Assembly (NCBI GenBank): GCA_031264545.1
Contig: JAISDV010000055.1
Span: forward strand, 1-38,158
Source of the DNA: Oscillospiraceae bacterium
Lineage (GTDB): Bacteria; Bacillota; Clostridia; Oscillospirales; Oscillospiraceae
Direction of reading: 5' to 3'
DNA: 38,158 nucleotides
In this document: one piece after another, positions 17,387 to 27,683 of the stretch
How the letters are laid out: each line of letters begins with the position of its first letter
Position numbering within the stretch: position 1 is the first letter of the stretch
Translations under genes and position numbers: made by a program
Notes under the pieces: generated by a model
The model's database searches: none
Seen by the model: only the letters and a program-made list of their open reading frames with translations
Told to the model about the DNA's origin: nothing

Positions 17387-18592
17387 TTATATTGTCTCGC
17401 GCCCGGTCTGCGTAAGGGCCTCCGCTATCCAGGGATTCGCGCTCATCTTCGCCTGGGACTGAGCTTCCAGCAGGGTTCCGATCAGGATGTTTGAGAGAAG
17501 AAAGCCGGAAGAGCTGAAATGCCAGCGTCCGCCGCCGCTTTTGACCCAGCCTTTTTTTTCGTATTCGCCCAGAAGGTATTCGATCTTGTCGAAGCCGCTC
17601 CTGTAAACAGCGGTGTATTCTTTTCTGGAAATGCCGCGCACGGTCCTCATACCGAGCATGATATATTCTGCTGCCGTCTCCAGCCTGTCATTTTTTTCAT
17701 AGTCGTCCACAAGGTCCAGATTATCGAACACGCCCGCGATATAGCGGTCGAGATCGCGCACATAGCTGTAGCGCACGCCGTCGACAAAGGAATGCGCGCT
17801 TGGGCCGAAGCCCATATAATCGTCCAGCAGCCAGTATTTGAGATTGTGCTTCGACGCCTTTCCCGGCAGGGCAAAGTTTGAAATCTCGTACTGCGGATAG
17901 CCGTAGCTCTCAAGAATCTCTGTCATGTAAAGATACATGTCGGCCTGATCGTCCTCATCGGGAAGCAGCTCCGAGCCGCGGTATTTGCAGATCGGCGTGC
18001 CGTCCTCGATTTTCAGCCCATAGCAGGAAAAATGCTGAGGGCGCAGGGCGATGCATTTGGAAAGGGTATCCGCCCAGTCGTTGCGTGTCTGGCCGGGAAG
18101 ACCGTAGATCAGGTCGAGGCTGATATTGTCGAAGCCCTCCGCCCGCGCGGCCCTGACCGCCTGCTCCGCCTGCCTGAAGTCATGCTGCCGGCCGATCGTC
18201 CTGAGGATCGTGTCGTTGGCCGACTGCACACCGAGGGAAATGCGGTTGAAGCCCGCGCGCCTGAGTTGGGCAAGCTCCCCGCGCTTTACGCTGTCCGGGT
18301 TCATCTCAACCGTGACCTCCGAGGCCTTGAGCACCCGGGCCGAGCGCTTGAGCGCGTCGAAGATTCCGCAGAGCCTTTTTGCCCCGTAAAAGCCGGGGGT
18401 CCCGCCTCCGAAATAGACCGTGTCGATATAGTATGGCGCCATTTGCGGCGCGGTTTCCTCGATGTGCCTTATCAGAGCGCTCTGATATTTGTCCATTTTA
18501 TTCTCCTGCCCGGCAAGAGAATAAAAATCACAGTATGCGCATTTGCCGGCGCAAAAGGGGATATGGATATAAACGCCCAGCGTACGCGTCAT
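17387..18592 (-). CDS. hemW: HemW-like radical SAM protein (coproporphyrinogen III oxidase-like heme chaperone)
   Basis: GVYIHIPFCAGKCAYCDFYS radical SAM CxxxCxxC; VYFGGGTPGFY, RISLGVQSANDTILRTIGR. Confidence 0.9.
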   Translation of the reverse strand: MTRTLGVYIHIPFCAGKCAYCDFYSLAGQENKMDKYQSALIRHIEETAPQMAPYYIDTVYFGGGTPGFYGAKRLCGIFDALKRSARVLKASEVTVEMNPDSVKRGELAQLRRAGFNRISLGVQSANDTILRTIGRQHDFRQAEQAVRAARAEGFDNISLDLIYGLPGQTRNDWADTLSKCIALRPQHFSCYGLKIEDGTPICKYRGSELLPDEDDQADMYLYMTEILESYGYPQYEISNFALPGKASKHNLKYWLLDDYMGFGPSAHSFVDGVRYSYVRDLDRYIAGVFDNLDLVDDYEKNDRLETAAEYIMLGMRTVRGISRKEYTAVYRSGFDKIEYLLGEYEKKGWVKSGGGRWHFSSSGFLLSNILIGTLLEAQSQAKMSANPWIAEALTQTGRETI

Positions 18593-18674
18593 AGTCTGCG
18601 CTCCTTTCCTGCGTTTTATCTTACCGGCATTTTATATAAAATGCCGGAGACTGTCAATGCCGCGGGGCTGATAC

Positions 18675-18712
18675 CCGACGACCGCTCTCCCGCGGGGGAA
18701 AGCGGTCGTCGG
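18675..18712 (-). other. Hairpin downstream of htpG
   Basis: ccgacgaccgct ... agcggtcgtcgg perfect 12-bp arms; no clear T-tract. Confidence 0.5.
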
Positions 18713-18738
18713 CAGGCAAAAGAGCCAAAACCGGCGCG

Positions 18739-20655
18739 TCAGAACAGCCCGCAAATCAGTTCCGTATATTCAGCCGGGTTTTCGAGCGGCAGGCCGGCGA
18801 TGAGAAGCGCCTGGGAATGCAGGATCTTCGCGAGCTTTTCGGCCCTGTCCTTATCGGTTTCAAAAGCTTGCTCGAGCGACTTGAAGGCGGCATGGGAGGC
18901 GTTGAGCTCCAGCACCCGCCGGGCCTTGATCTTTTGGGACATATCGCCCTTCATCAGGGCAAAGTACTTCTCCATCTCGATGGAAATTTCGCCCTCGGAC
19001 GTGAGATATACGGGATGGCTCTTCAGCTTGCGGCTGAGCCGGACGTCCGCGACGCCCTCGCCGAGCGTCTCCTTAATAAAATCGAGAAGCGTCCTGTACT
19101 GCGCCTGCTGTTTCTCCGCTTCGGCTTTTTCCTCCTCGGTTTCAAGGCCGAGATCGTCGTTTGTGATATTGCAGAACTTGACGTCCTCATAGCTCTCCAG
19201 TCTGCGGACGATGAAATCGTCCACATCGTCGGTCATATAGAGGATTTCGTAGCCCTTTTCGCGTATCTGCTCGGCCTGGGGCAGGCTCTCCGCGCTTGCG
19301 ATACTATCCGTACAGACGTAATAGACGCGCTTTTGTTCCGGGAGCATTTTTTCCTTATATGCGCGCAGGGAAACGGGCTTTTTTTCCTTGCTTGAATAAA
19401 ACATTAGCAGGTCGGTGAGCAAATCCTTTTTCTCGCCGTAGTTTTCGACGACGCCGTATTTGAGGTGAAGGCCGAAGGCGGCGTAGAACTTTTCATATTT
19501 TTCCGGCTCCTCGTCCATCAGGCGGCGAAGCGCGTTTTTGACCTTTTTTTCAATGTTGGTTTGGATGATCCTGAGCTGGCGGCCGCTCTGCAGCGTCTCT
19601 CGCGAGATGTTCAGGGGGAAATCCGGGCTGTCGACAACGCCGCGCACAAAGCGGAAGCAGCCGGGGATAACCTCCTTGCAGCGCTCCATGATCATCACGC
19701 CGTTGGAATAGAGCTGAAGCCCCGGCTCAAAGAGGTCGGAGAAAAAATTTGCCGGCGCTCTGCCCGGAATAAAGAGCAGGGCCTGATAGGCGACCTGGCC
19801 CTCGGCGCTGACGCGGATCGTTTCTGCCGGCGGCTCATAGTCGTAATAAATGTTCTGGTAAAATTCGTCGCTCTCCTCCTGGCTGACCTCGTCCTTCGGG
19901 CGCTGCCAGATGGGGACCCTGCTGTTGATCGTGCGTTCGACGGTTTTGGAAATCTGCTTCATAACGGGCTTGCCGTCCGCGTCGGTCTCCCCGGTTTCGA
20001 CCTCCTCCGCTTCGACCGCGTCGATCACGATGGGCCAACGGATAAAGTCGCTGTATTTCTTGACGAGCTGGCCGATGGACATATCGTTTAAGAACCGGGT
20101 GTACTCGCTCTCCTCGGCATCCGGCTTAATGCGCATGATCACGTCCGTCCCGACGCCGTCCTTCTGCCACTCCTCGATGGTATAGCCGTCCGTCCCGGCG
20201 CTCTCCCATTTGTAGGCAGTGTCAGAGCCGTAGGCCCTGGTGATGACCGTAACCCTGTCCGAAACCATGAACGCCGAGTAGAAGCCGACGCCGAACTGCC
20301 CGATGATATCGAGATCGGAGGCCTCGCCGGATTTTTCCATCTCGTTTCTGAATTTGAGGGATCCGCTCCTGGCAATAACGCCGAGATTGCTTTCAAGCTC
20401 CTCCCGGGTCATGCCGATACCGTTGTCGGAGACGCTGATCATGCGCGTTTCTTCGGAAACGCCGATCTTGATTCTGAAATCCGCGCGCTGAAGTCCGACC
20501 CTTTCATCCGTCAGCGAGAGATAGCAGAGCTTGTCTATCGCGTCGCTCGCGTTTGAAATGATCTCGCGCAGAAAAATCTCAGGGTGCGTGTAGATCGAGT
20601 TGATCATCAGCTCCAGCACGCGTTTTGATTCTGTTTTGAACTGTTTTTTTGCCAT
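18739..20655 (-). CDS. htpG: Molecular chaperone HtpG (Hsp90)
   Basis: FLREIISNASDAIDKLCYLSL, VSDNGIGMTREELESNLG, GQFGVGFYSAFMVSDRV, GVVDSPDFPLNISRETLQ. Confidence 0.96.
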   Translation of the reverse strand: MAKKQFKTESKRVLELMINSIYTHPEIFLREIISNASDAIDKLCYLSLTDERVGLQRADFRIKIGVSEETRMISVSDNGIGMTREELESNLGVIARSGSLKFRNEMEKSGEASDLDIIGQFGVGFYSAFMVSDRVTVITRAYGSDTAYKWESAGTDGYTIEEWQKDGVGTDVIMRIKPDAEESEYTRFLNDMSIGQLVKKYSDFIRWPIVIDAVEAEEVETGETDADGKPVMKQISKTVERTINSRVPIWQRPKDEVSQEESDEFYQNIYYDYEPPAETIRVSAEGQVAYQALLFIPGRAPANFFSDLFEPGLQLYSNGVMIMERCKEVIPGCFRFVRGVVDSPDFPLNISRETLQSGRQLRIIQTNIEKKVKNALRRLMDEEPEKYEKFYAAFGLHLKYGVVENYGEKKDLLTDLLMFYSSKEKKPVSLRAYKEKMLPEQKRVYYVCTDSIASAESLPQAEQIREKGYEILYMTDDVDDFIVRRLESYEDVKFCNITNDDLGLETEEEKAEAEKQQAQYRTLLDFIKETLGEGVADVRLSRKLKSHPVYLTSEGEISIEMEKYFALMKGDMSQKIKARRVLELNASHAAFKSLEQAFETDKDRAEKLAKILHSQALLIAGLPLENPAEYTELICGLF

Positions 20656-20785
20656 AGCTTATAGTTACCTCCCAAGCAACAGAAAATTATAGCATAGCTA
20701 TTATATTATCATATATTCGCCGTTTTTCAATATCAAATAGGAACAAAGCTCGGCGGGGTCGGGCACTTTATCTTTGTTTTTTGTC

Positions 20786-20814
20786 TTGACCCAGCGCTTT
20801 TAAAAGGATAAAAT
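20786..20814 (+). promoter_or_regulatory. Sigma-A-type promoter upstream of ridA
   Basis: TTGACC-N17-TAAAAT. Confidence 0.55.
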
Positions 20815-20839
20815 AGCAGCGGAAAGTGAGGGACAGGGC

Positions 20840-21229
20840 ATGAGCGGTACGAGAAGGGTCATTTCAACAACGGAGGCGCCCTCGGCCATCGGGCCTTATT
20901 CGCAGGGCGTTGCGGTCAGCGGAACGGCGGTTTTCGTTTCGGGCCAGATCCCGCTCGACCCGGCGACGGGCGGTATCATCGGCGGGACGATCGAGGCGCA
21001 GACGCGCCGGGTTCTGGACAATGTCAAGGCCGTTCTGAGGGCGGCGGGAGCCGGGCTCGGAGACGTCGTGAAAACCACGGTCTTTCTCACGGATATGGAC
21101 GATTTCGCGGCGATGAACGCGGTCTATACCGAGTTTTTCAAGGAAAACTGCCCGGCGAGAGCCGCCGTTCAGGTCGCCCGCCTGCCAAAGGACGTCCGGG
21201 TCGAGATCGAGGCCATCGCGTTTATCTGA
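20840..21229 (+). CDS. ridA: RidA family enamine/imine deaminase
   Basis: 129 aa; [29 protein letters not shown] ... [25 protein letters not shown]. Confidence 0.93.
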   Translation: MSGTRRVISTTEAPSAIGPYSQGVAVSGTAVFVSGQIPLDPATGGIIGGTIEAQTRRVLDNVKAVLRAAGAGLGDVVKTTVFLTDMDDFAAMNAVYTEFFKENCPARAAVQVARLPKDVRVEIEAIAFI

Positions 21230-21283
21230 GTCCTGTGGCGCCGCGCGGCAGAAAACTCCAGATAAAAAAAACGGGGGATATGA

Positions 21284-22732
21284 ATGATGAGAACACGAAA
21301 GACAGGCCTCGCGAGAGTACTCTGCTTTGCTATGCTGTTCCTCTTGTGGGATACGACACCGGCCCTGGCTTCTCCCAGCTCCAGCCCGGACGATGATCCA
21401 TTGTATGATTTTATCCCGCTGCCTGCGCCCGGCGACGTCTTGTTGAGCGACGGCTCCATTTCCGGCGGCGTATCCGGGGACGGTGCTGCGGTCGTCACGG
21501 AAGACGAAAACGGCTATACGGTCGATTACGGCATTACCAATGTGATGCGCGGAACGGCACCCGCGCCAAATGACGTATATTCCTCCGCCGCCGTGATCAC
21601 GAACGACACCGGCGAAATTTTGGTGACGGATACTTTTGAAGCGCTGTCGTGGATCTTTATTACGCATAACGCGCCATATAACACCTATAATTACTATCGA
21701 CAGGTAATGGACGAGTGGTTGATCTTCCAATTCAGCGTCAGCGACCCGGAGGGAACCCTTCGGGAGATCTGCCCGTATTCGACCGTAACAGACTTTGCCG
21801 ATAATGCCGGTTACGCATTCCCCGATGAAGCGAACTCACATATTTACCCGCCAGAATCCCTGGATGGTCCCTACTATGCGAAAACCCCGATTCCTATTTC
21901 CGAGCCGATCACGCTGGGCCCCGGCGAAAGCCTGCGTGTTTCCTGGAATTTCGGCCTGGCGTGGGAAGCGACCTATGGAACGGAAAACATGGATACGGAT
22001 TTCAATTTTCGCCTGCGTTTTAACCGGGCGGCGTCTGAGCCAACGCCTGAGCCGACACCCGTCCCGCCGCCTGAGCCAGCGCCTGTGCCGACCCCCCGAC
22101 CCCCGACCCATGCGGCGTACGTGGTCGGCTACCCTGAAGGCGATTTCAGGCCCGAGGACTTCATGACACGGGCGGAGGCGGCAGCGATTTTCGCCCGTCT
22201 GCTTGCGGACAGGAACGGCGATGCCATACGCGGCCCTTACGCTTTCCCCGACATTGACGAGGATGCGTGGTACGCGGAATATGTGGCGTATCTCAAAAGC
22301 TGCGGGATTATCACGGGTTATCCGAACGGCAGCTTCGGCGCGGAAAACGCAATTACCCGCGCAGAGTTTACGGCTATGAGCGTCCGTTTCCATGAGTCGT
22401 ACGCAGGGAAGGCCCTGAGCCAGACGGGGAGCAGACTGCTGAAAGACGTGCGGGACGGCCATTGGGCGGCGGCTGATATAGAGGCGGCGATTGCGAACAG
22501 CTGGATCTTAGGCTACCCCGACGGCACGTTCCGCGCCGAAGCGGATATTACCCGCGCCGAGGCCGTGACCGTTGTGAACCGCGTGATCGATCGGCCGGCG
22601 GATAAGGATTTTATAGATCAAAACAGTTCTTCCCTTGTTCGCTTTACCGACCTCTCAAGCGCACATTGGGCGTACTACGACATTATGGAGGCGGCTGTGA
22701 CCCATGCGCTGCATACGTTGTCTATCGTATAG
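21284..22732 (+). CDS. Secreted S-layer-homology (SLH) domain protein
   Basis: Signal peptide-like N-term; Pro-rich linker EPTPEPTPVPPPEPAPVPTPRPP; three SLH-like repeats (VVGYPEGDFRPEDFMTRAEAAAIFARL; IITGYPNGSFGAENAITRAEFTAMSVR; WILGYPDGTFRAEADITRAEAVTVVNR). Confidence 0.85.
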   Translation: MMRTRKTGLARVLCFAMLFLLWDTTPALASPSSSPDDDPLYDFIPLPAPGDVLLSDGSISGGVSGDGAAVVTEDENGYTVDYGITNVMRGTAPAPNDVYSSAAVITNDTGEILVTDTFEALSWIFITHNAPYNTYNYYRQVMDEWLIFQFSVSDPEGTLREICPYSTVTDFADNAGYAFPDEANSHIYPPESLDGPYYAKTPIPISEPITLGPGESLRVSWNFGLAWEATYGTENMDTDFNFRLRFNRAASEPTPEPTPVPPPEPAPVPTPRPPTHAAYVVGYPEGDFRPEDFMTRAEAAAIFARLLADRNGDAIRGPYAFPDIDEDAWYAEYVAYLKSCGIITGYPNGSFGAENAITRAEFTAMSVRFHESYAGKALSQTGSRLLKDVRDGHWAAADIEAAIANSWILGYPDGTFRAEADITRAEAVTVVNRVIDRPADKDFIDQNSSSLVRFTDLSSAHWAYYDIMEAAVTHALHTLSIV

Positions 22733-22798
22733 AGCCTGTAAAGCGGGCCTTATACCACGATTTAAAAGGCGGTTTGCCGGAAGAAGGAGTTGGACGCT

Positions 22799-23335
22799 AT
22801 GAAGTTTACTATTACGGAAAAGAAAATCAAGGTATCTGATGAGATCAGGGAATATGCCGAGCGAAAGGTCGGCAAGATCGACCGTTTCTTCCGCGGAGAC
22901 GCGGAGGCCTTTATCACTTTCAGTGCCGAAAGGGGCAGATACAAAGCGGAGCTCACCATTGAAAATAACGGGATGTTCTACAGGGTCAGCGAGCTGACCA
23001 GCGATATGCGCGCTACGATCGATTCGGCCTGCGCCGCGATCGAGCGGCAGATCAGGAAGAACAAGACCCGACTTGAAAAGCGGCTGCGCGAGGGCGTGTT
23101 CGACAGGGAGACTACGGACAGCTTCCTCCCCGGGGAAGAGGAGGAAAAGGTGTTTGAGCTCGTCCGCGCGAAGCGTTTTCCGATCAAGCCCATGACGCCG
23201 GAGGAAGCCATCCTGCAGATGAACCTGCTGGAGCACGCGTTCTTCGTCTTTAAGGATCAATCGGCGAACAACGCCTTTGCCGTAGTCTATCGGCGCCGGA
23301 ACGGCGGCTATGGCATGATTTCCGACGCGGACTGA
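22799..23335 (+). CDS. hpf: Long-form ribosome hibernation promoting factor
   Basis: MKFTITEKKIKVSDEIREYAERKVGKIDRFF ... VRAKRFPIKPMTPEEAILQMNLLEHAFFVFKD; start at M4 with gaaggag RBS. Confidence 0.93.
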   Translation: MKFTITEKKIKVSDEIREYAERKVGKIDRFFRGDAEAFITFSAERGRYKAELTIENNGMFYRVSELTSDMRATIDSACAAIERQIRKNKTRLEKRLREGVFDRETTDSFLPGEEEEKVFELVRAKRFPIKPMTPEEAILQMNLLEHAFFVFKDQSANNAFAVVYRRRNGGYGMISDAD

Positions 23336-23370
23336 GGACGGGCACTGCGGGACTCAGGTAACGCTGAAAG

Positions 23371-23409
23371 CGCAAACAGGGAGCGGGCTTTGTCCGCTCC
23401 CTGTTTGCG
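23371..23409. terminator. Bidirectional terminator between hpf and ABC permease
   Basis: cgcaaacagggagcgg gctttgt ccgctccctgtttgcg, perfect 16-bp arms. Confidence 0.75.
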
Positions 23410-23425
23410 GCCGGAGGGTCCGGCG

Positions 23426-26400
23426 CTACTCGGGGGCCTTCATGCTCTCAACCATGCTGATGTGCCTGAGCTTCCGGCGCATGATCAGGTCGACGAGCAG
23501 GCTGAAGGTCAGGGTCAGCGCCGCCGAATACACATAGCTGAACCAGCGTATCGTGCGGCCGAACATCATGCTGCTGAGCTCGGCGCTGGCGACAATATAC
23601 CGGTGCAGGAAGATGCCCAGCGCCAGCCCGAAGGCCGTCCCGACCAGGGCAAGGAGCATGGACTCGCGGTTGACGTAGGCATTGACCTCGCGATCGGTAA
23701 AGCCGAGGACCTTGATGGTCGCGATCTCCTTGACACGCTCCGAAATATTGATGTTTGTCAGGTTATAAAGGACGACCAGGGCAAGCGCGCCCGCGCTGAG
23801 GATTACGACCGCAACGATCGTGTCGATCTTGCTGATCGCCTGGGAAAAGGCGTCCCGGGCGTTTGCGGTATAGCTGATGCCGTTCACGGCGCCGGTCAAA
23901 AGAATGCGCTTGCCGACATCGGTCAGAGACGCGCGTCCGCTCTCCGTCAGGCGGAGAAGCAGCGTGTTCTGCTCCGCGCGGCGGCCCATCGCGCTTTCAT
24001 AACTTTGCCCGGTCATATAGACGTAATTCCGCAGATAATTTTCGCAGATGCCGCTGACCCTGAAGCTGCCCGTGAGCCCGTCCCTGGTGCGGAGCTCAAC
24101 CGTGTCGCCGGCCCTCACCCCGAGCAGCTCGCACGCCTTTTCGGTGATGAGCACGCCGCCTTCCTCGATGGTGAGACGTTCCCCGCCGGTCCGGGTCATC
24201 AGCGCGGCGAAGCCCGAAAGGTCGGAGGCCCTTTCCGGGATAAAGGAGGAGATTTCGAGCGAGAGGCCGCCGTGGCTCAGCGTCACGCTTTCATAGCTGA
24301 CGGTCGTGTGGGCGGCGATATTACCGCCGTCCGAAAGAAGCGCGTTCAGCGCGGGGCTTTCGCGCGCGTCTCCATCGGAGAGCGGCGCCATGATGTCGAA
24401 GGTCTGCAGAACGCCGAACTGCCTTTCGGGAATATCCGTAAACGAGTCGTGCAGGCCAAAGCCCGCGACGAGCAGGGCGGTACAGCCGGCGACGCCGATG
24501 GTCGTCATCATAAAGCGCTTTTTGTATCGGAAAAGATTCCGCGCCGTGACCTTATGCGTAAAGCGCAGGCGCCGCCAGATGAAGCCGATCCGCTCGAGCA
24601 GTACGCGTTTTCCCGGCTCCGGAGCCCTGACCAGCATGAGCTGCGCGGGTTTTTCCCGGAGCGTGGCGTAGCAGGCGTTCAGCGTCGCCAGAAGTGTGCA
24701 GAGGATGACGGCGCCGCTCGTCGTGACGGCGTAAAGGCCGTTGATGGGATAATAGAATCTCGGCAGCTCATACATCATGGTATAGGCGTTCCAGATCACG
24801 CCCGGAAAAAGCCGAAAACCGACAAGGACCCCGACGAGGCTGCCCAGAAGCGCGGCGGAAAGCGCGTACATGACGTATTTTGCCATAATATCCCGGCGGC
24901 TGTAGCCCAGCGCTTTCATGGTGCCGATCTGCAGCCGTTCGTCCTCGACCATGCGGGTCATCGTCGTCAGCGCCACAAGCGCGGCGACAAGGAAGAAGAA
25001 AAACGGGAAGATCCTTGCGATGGCGTCGACCTTGTCGATGTTAGCCGCTATCGAGGCATAGCTGATGTTCTCTTCGCGCGTTGAAACCGTCCAGGCCGGC
25101 AGGCCGACCTCCTCCAAGGCCTCCTCTGCGTCGGTAAGCGCCTGCTTCGCGTCGGCGAGCGCCTGTTCCGCTTCCGTCTTCGCGCGCTCGTAGTCCTGCC
25201 TGCCCTGTTCGAGCTCGGCCTTTTTCTCGCTGAGGGCGGAAAGCCCGCTGAAATATTGCGCCCTTGCCGCGCTGAGCTCCGCTTGCGCGCCGGAGATCCG
25301 ACGCTTCGCCTCGTCGAGCTGCTGACGGCCGGTCGCCTTCCGGGTATCCAGCTCCGCGCGTCCTGCGTCCAGCTCCGTCCGGGCGGCATCGAGCGCGCGC
25401 TTCGCAGCGTCCGCCGCGCCGAGCTTCAGCGCGAGCGCGGGCAGGCCCGCGTCCGCCGCGCCGGCCGTGGCCAGCCGCGCCGCGCCCTGCGCATAGGCCT
25501 GATAGGCTTCCCCCGCGGTGATCGCGGCGGCCTCAGCCTGCAGGCTGTCCTTTTCAAGCGCGAGGGCAGCCGACTCCCCGGCGTATTTTGCCTGCGCGTC
25601 CGGCGCCATCGCGGCAATTTCGGCCAGTCTTCCACCGATTTGGGTCAGCCGGGCTGACAGCGTCTGAAGTGTTCCGAGCTCAGCCGTCAGCTGCGGATAG
25701 CGCGCGGGGAGCTGCCGCAGGCCGGCGAAAGCCGTCTGCTGGGCCTCACTGAGCGCGTAGCCCTGAAGCGCGTCCTGCGCGTCCGCGAGCGTCTGTGTGA
25801 CCGCGGTATAGCTGTCGGTCAGCTCGCCCTGCGCGTCCGAAAGCCGGGCCTCGGCCTCGGCAAGCTGCGTGTTCACGTCACGCTCCTGCCGCTCGAGGGC
25901 GTTCTGATTCTCTCTCAGCGTTCTTTCGCCTTCGCTTATCCCCGTCCACGCCTGGGCAAGCGTTTTTTCACCCTCCTGTATGCCGCGCTCTCCGTCGTCG
26001 AGCTGCAGCCGCGCGTCGGCCAGCTCCTCGTTCAGCGCCGCTTCCGCCTCTGCGTAGTCCGCCCGCGCGCCGGCCAGCTCCCGCCCGGCCTCCGCCATGA
26101 ATGTGTTATAACGGGGACGGCTGCGTTTCCCGGCAAGGCGCTCAATGCTGTCCGCCACAGCGTCGACCGGCGCCTGATAGGCCTCCGTCAGGCTCGTCAA
26201 GGCTCGCGCGCCGCGCACGCCGATATAGACGTCCGTATAGAAGGACGTGGAGAAGCTGCTCTCGGGAACCAAAAGAAAAATATCGACTGTGCCGCTGCCG
26301 ATAGTCGTATACTCCTTTTCAGCCGAAAAATATGGTGAGTAATCGGCGAAGCCCACAACGGCATAGGCCTGTGTGCTTAACAGCTCTGCCGCATTTTTGT

Positions 26401-26878
26401 CTCCCTGCGATATTTCTAAGGTGTCGCCTGTCTTGAACGTCGAAGCAGCGAGCGGGACATTGACAAGAACGCACTCTCCGTCCTTTTCCGGCAAGCGGCC
26501 GGAGCGCAGCTCAGGCTGGTTCAGCGCACCGTCCGAAATTGTCAGGCTGTGCAGGCGCGCGCTGTAGTCGTCGTTCTTTCCAGACGTCATCAGCACATCT
26601 GCGATATAGCCGGGCTGGACCGTTTCAACGCCGTCGAGCAGACGCAGCTGCGCAATATCCGCGTCTGTCAGGCCCAGGTCACCCATAACCCGGATATCGT
26701 ACAGCGCCGACTCGTCGAAATACCTGTCGAAGGAATCGCGCATGTCCGGCGTCGCGGATAAAAGCCCGGCCAGAAAGCCGACGCCCAGCGCGACGATGGC
26801 GAAAATAGCGATAAACCGCCCGAGGGTATGCCTGATCGTGCGCAGGACATTTTTGCCGTAAGTAACGCGCATTACCAC
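23426..26878 (-). CDS. FtsX-family ABC transporter permease with large extracytoplasmic coiled coil
   Basis: 1150 aa; two FtsX-like membrane modules (VAALVALTTMTRMVEDERLQIGTMKALGYSRRDI; LYNLTNINISERVKEIATIKVLGFTDREVNAYVNRES); long Ala/Glu-rich coiled coil. Confidence 0.88.
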   Translation of the reverse strand: MVMRVTYGKNVLRTIRHTLGRFIAIFAIVALGVGFLAGLLSATPDMRDSFDRYFDESALYDIRVMGDLGLTDADIAQLRLLDGVETVQPGYIADVLMTSGKNDDYSARLHSLTISDGALNQPELRSGRLPEKDGECVLVNVPLAASTFKTGDTLEISQGDKNAAELLSTQAYAVVGFADYSPYFSAEKEYTTIGSGTVDIFLLVPESSFSTSFYTDVYIGVRGARALTSLTEAYQAPVDAVADSIERLAGKRSRPRYNTFMAEAGRELAGARADYAEAEAALNEELADARLQLDDGERGIQEGEKTLAQAWTGISEGERTLRENQNALERQERDVNTQLAEAEARLSDAQGELTDSYTAVTQTLADAQDALQGYALSEAQQTAFAGLRQLPARYPQLTAELGTLQTLSARLTQIGGRLAEIAAMAPDAQAKYAGESAALALEKDSLQAEAAAITAGEAYQAYAQGAARLATAGAADAGLPALALKLGAADAAKRALDAARTELDAGRAELDTRKATGRQQLDEAKRRISGAQAELSAARAQYFSGLSALSEKKAELEQGRQDYERAKTEAEQALADAKQALTDAEEALEEVGLPAWTVSTREENISYASIAANIDKVDAIARIFPFFFFLVAALVALTTMTRMVEDERLQIGTMKALGYSRRDIMAKYVMYALSAALLGSLVGVLVGFRLFPGVIWNAYTMMYELPRFYYPINGLYAVTTSGAVILCTLLATLNACYATLREKPAQLMLVRAPEPGKRVLLERIGFIWRRLRFTHKVTARNLFRYKKRFMMTTIGVAGCTALLVAGFGLHDSFTDIPERQFGVLQTFDIMAPLSDGDARESPALNALLSDGGNIAAHTTVSYESVTLSHGGLSLEISSFIPERASDLSGFAALMTRTGGERLTIEEGGVLITEKACELLGVRAGDTVELRTRDGLTGSFRVSGICENYLRNYVYMTGQSYESAMGRRAEQNTLLLRLTESGRASLTDVGKRILLTGAVNGISYTANARDAFSQAISKIDTIVAVVILSAGALALVVLYNLTNINISERVKEIATIKVLGFTDREVNAYVNRESMLLALVGTAFGLALGIFLHRYIVASAELSSMMFGRTIRWFSYVYSAALTLTFSLLVDLIMRRKLRHISMVESMKAPE

Positions 26879-27576
26879 TCGATCCTTTCAACGGGCACGG
26901 GATTTTCGTTGAGCCCGACTCCGGTGACACAGCCGTTTTTGATGTGTATCACTCTGTCAGCCATGGCGGTGATCGCCGTATTGTGCGTGATGACGATAAC
27001 GGTTCTGCCCGTGCCGCGGCAGGCGTCCTGCAGGAGCGCGAGCACCTGCTTCCCGGTCGCGTAGTCCAGCGCGCCTGTCGGCTCGTCGCAGAGGAGAATC
27101 TTCGGGTTTTTCGCCAGCGCGCGCGCGATCGAGACCCGCTGCTGCTCGCCGCCGGAGAGCTGGGCGGGAAAATTGTTGAGCCGCTCGGAGAGACCGACCC
27201 GGGCCAGCGTTTCCGCGGCCGGGAGCGGATCACGGCAGATCTCACCCGCGAGCTCGACGTTTTCGAGCGCCGTCAGGTTCTGGACAAGGTTGTAAAACTG
27301 GAAGACAAAGCCCACGTCGTGGCGCCGGTAGAGCGTCAGCCGCTTCTGCGAATAAGCGCTGACCTCTTGCCCGTCGAGCCGGATGACGCCCTCATCGCAG
27401 CTGTCCATGCCTCCGAGCATGTTCAGAACCGTGGTCTTTCCCGCGCCCTACGGCCCGACGATTACACAGAATTCGCCCTTTTTGATGTCAAAATTGACGT
27501 GATCCGCCGCGGCGATGACCGTTTCACCGGTCTTGTAGTACTTGCATACATCTTCAAAGTGCACATAAGCTTCCAT
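26872..27576 (-). pseudogene. LolD/MacB-type ABC ATPase interrupted by an in-frame TAG in Walker A
   Basis: Reading from ATG at 27576: MEAYVHFEDVCKYYKTGETVIAAADHVNFDIKKGEFCVIVGP*GAGKTTVLNMLGGMDSCDEG...; TAG at 27450-27448 is in frame; rest intact incl. [15 protein letters not shown] and [11 protein letters not shown]. Confidence 0.8.
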
Positions 27577-27655
27577 AAATATCTCCGTATAACAGCCTTG
27601 CGCCGCAGGGAAAAGCGCGGCAATATCATATTAAAAATGATGTCTTGTTGTAATA

Positions 27656-27683
27656 ATTATAAAATAGCCGCCTGGGTAGTCAA
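27656..27683 (-). promoter_or_regulatory. Sigma-A-type promoter for the FtsX/LolD ABC operon
   Basis: Reverse strand TTGACT-N16-TATAAT. Confidence 0.5.

Noticed and set aside
20660-20740. Heat-shock operator (CIRCE-like) upstream of htpG
   Set aside because: Region is AT-rich with a tataat on the minus strand, but no TTAGCACTC-N9-GAGTGCTAA dyad was seen and the best -35 spacing is poor.
23390-25084. 564-aa plus-strand ORF
   Set aside because: Antisense shadow of the FtsX-family permease.
27448-27450. TAG read as an amino acid by a recoded genetic code
   Set aside because: Several genes in the window terminate normally at TAG, so global reassignment is unlikely; local suppression cannot be excluded.
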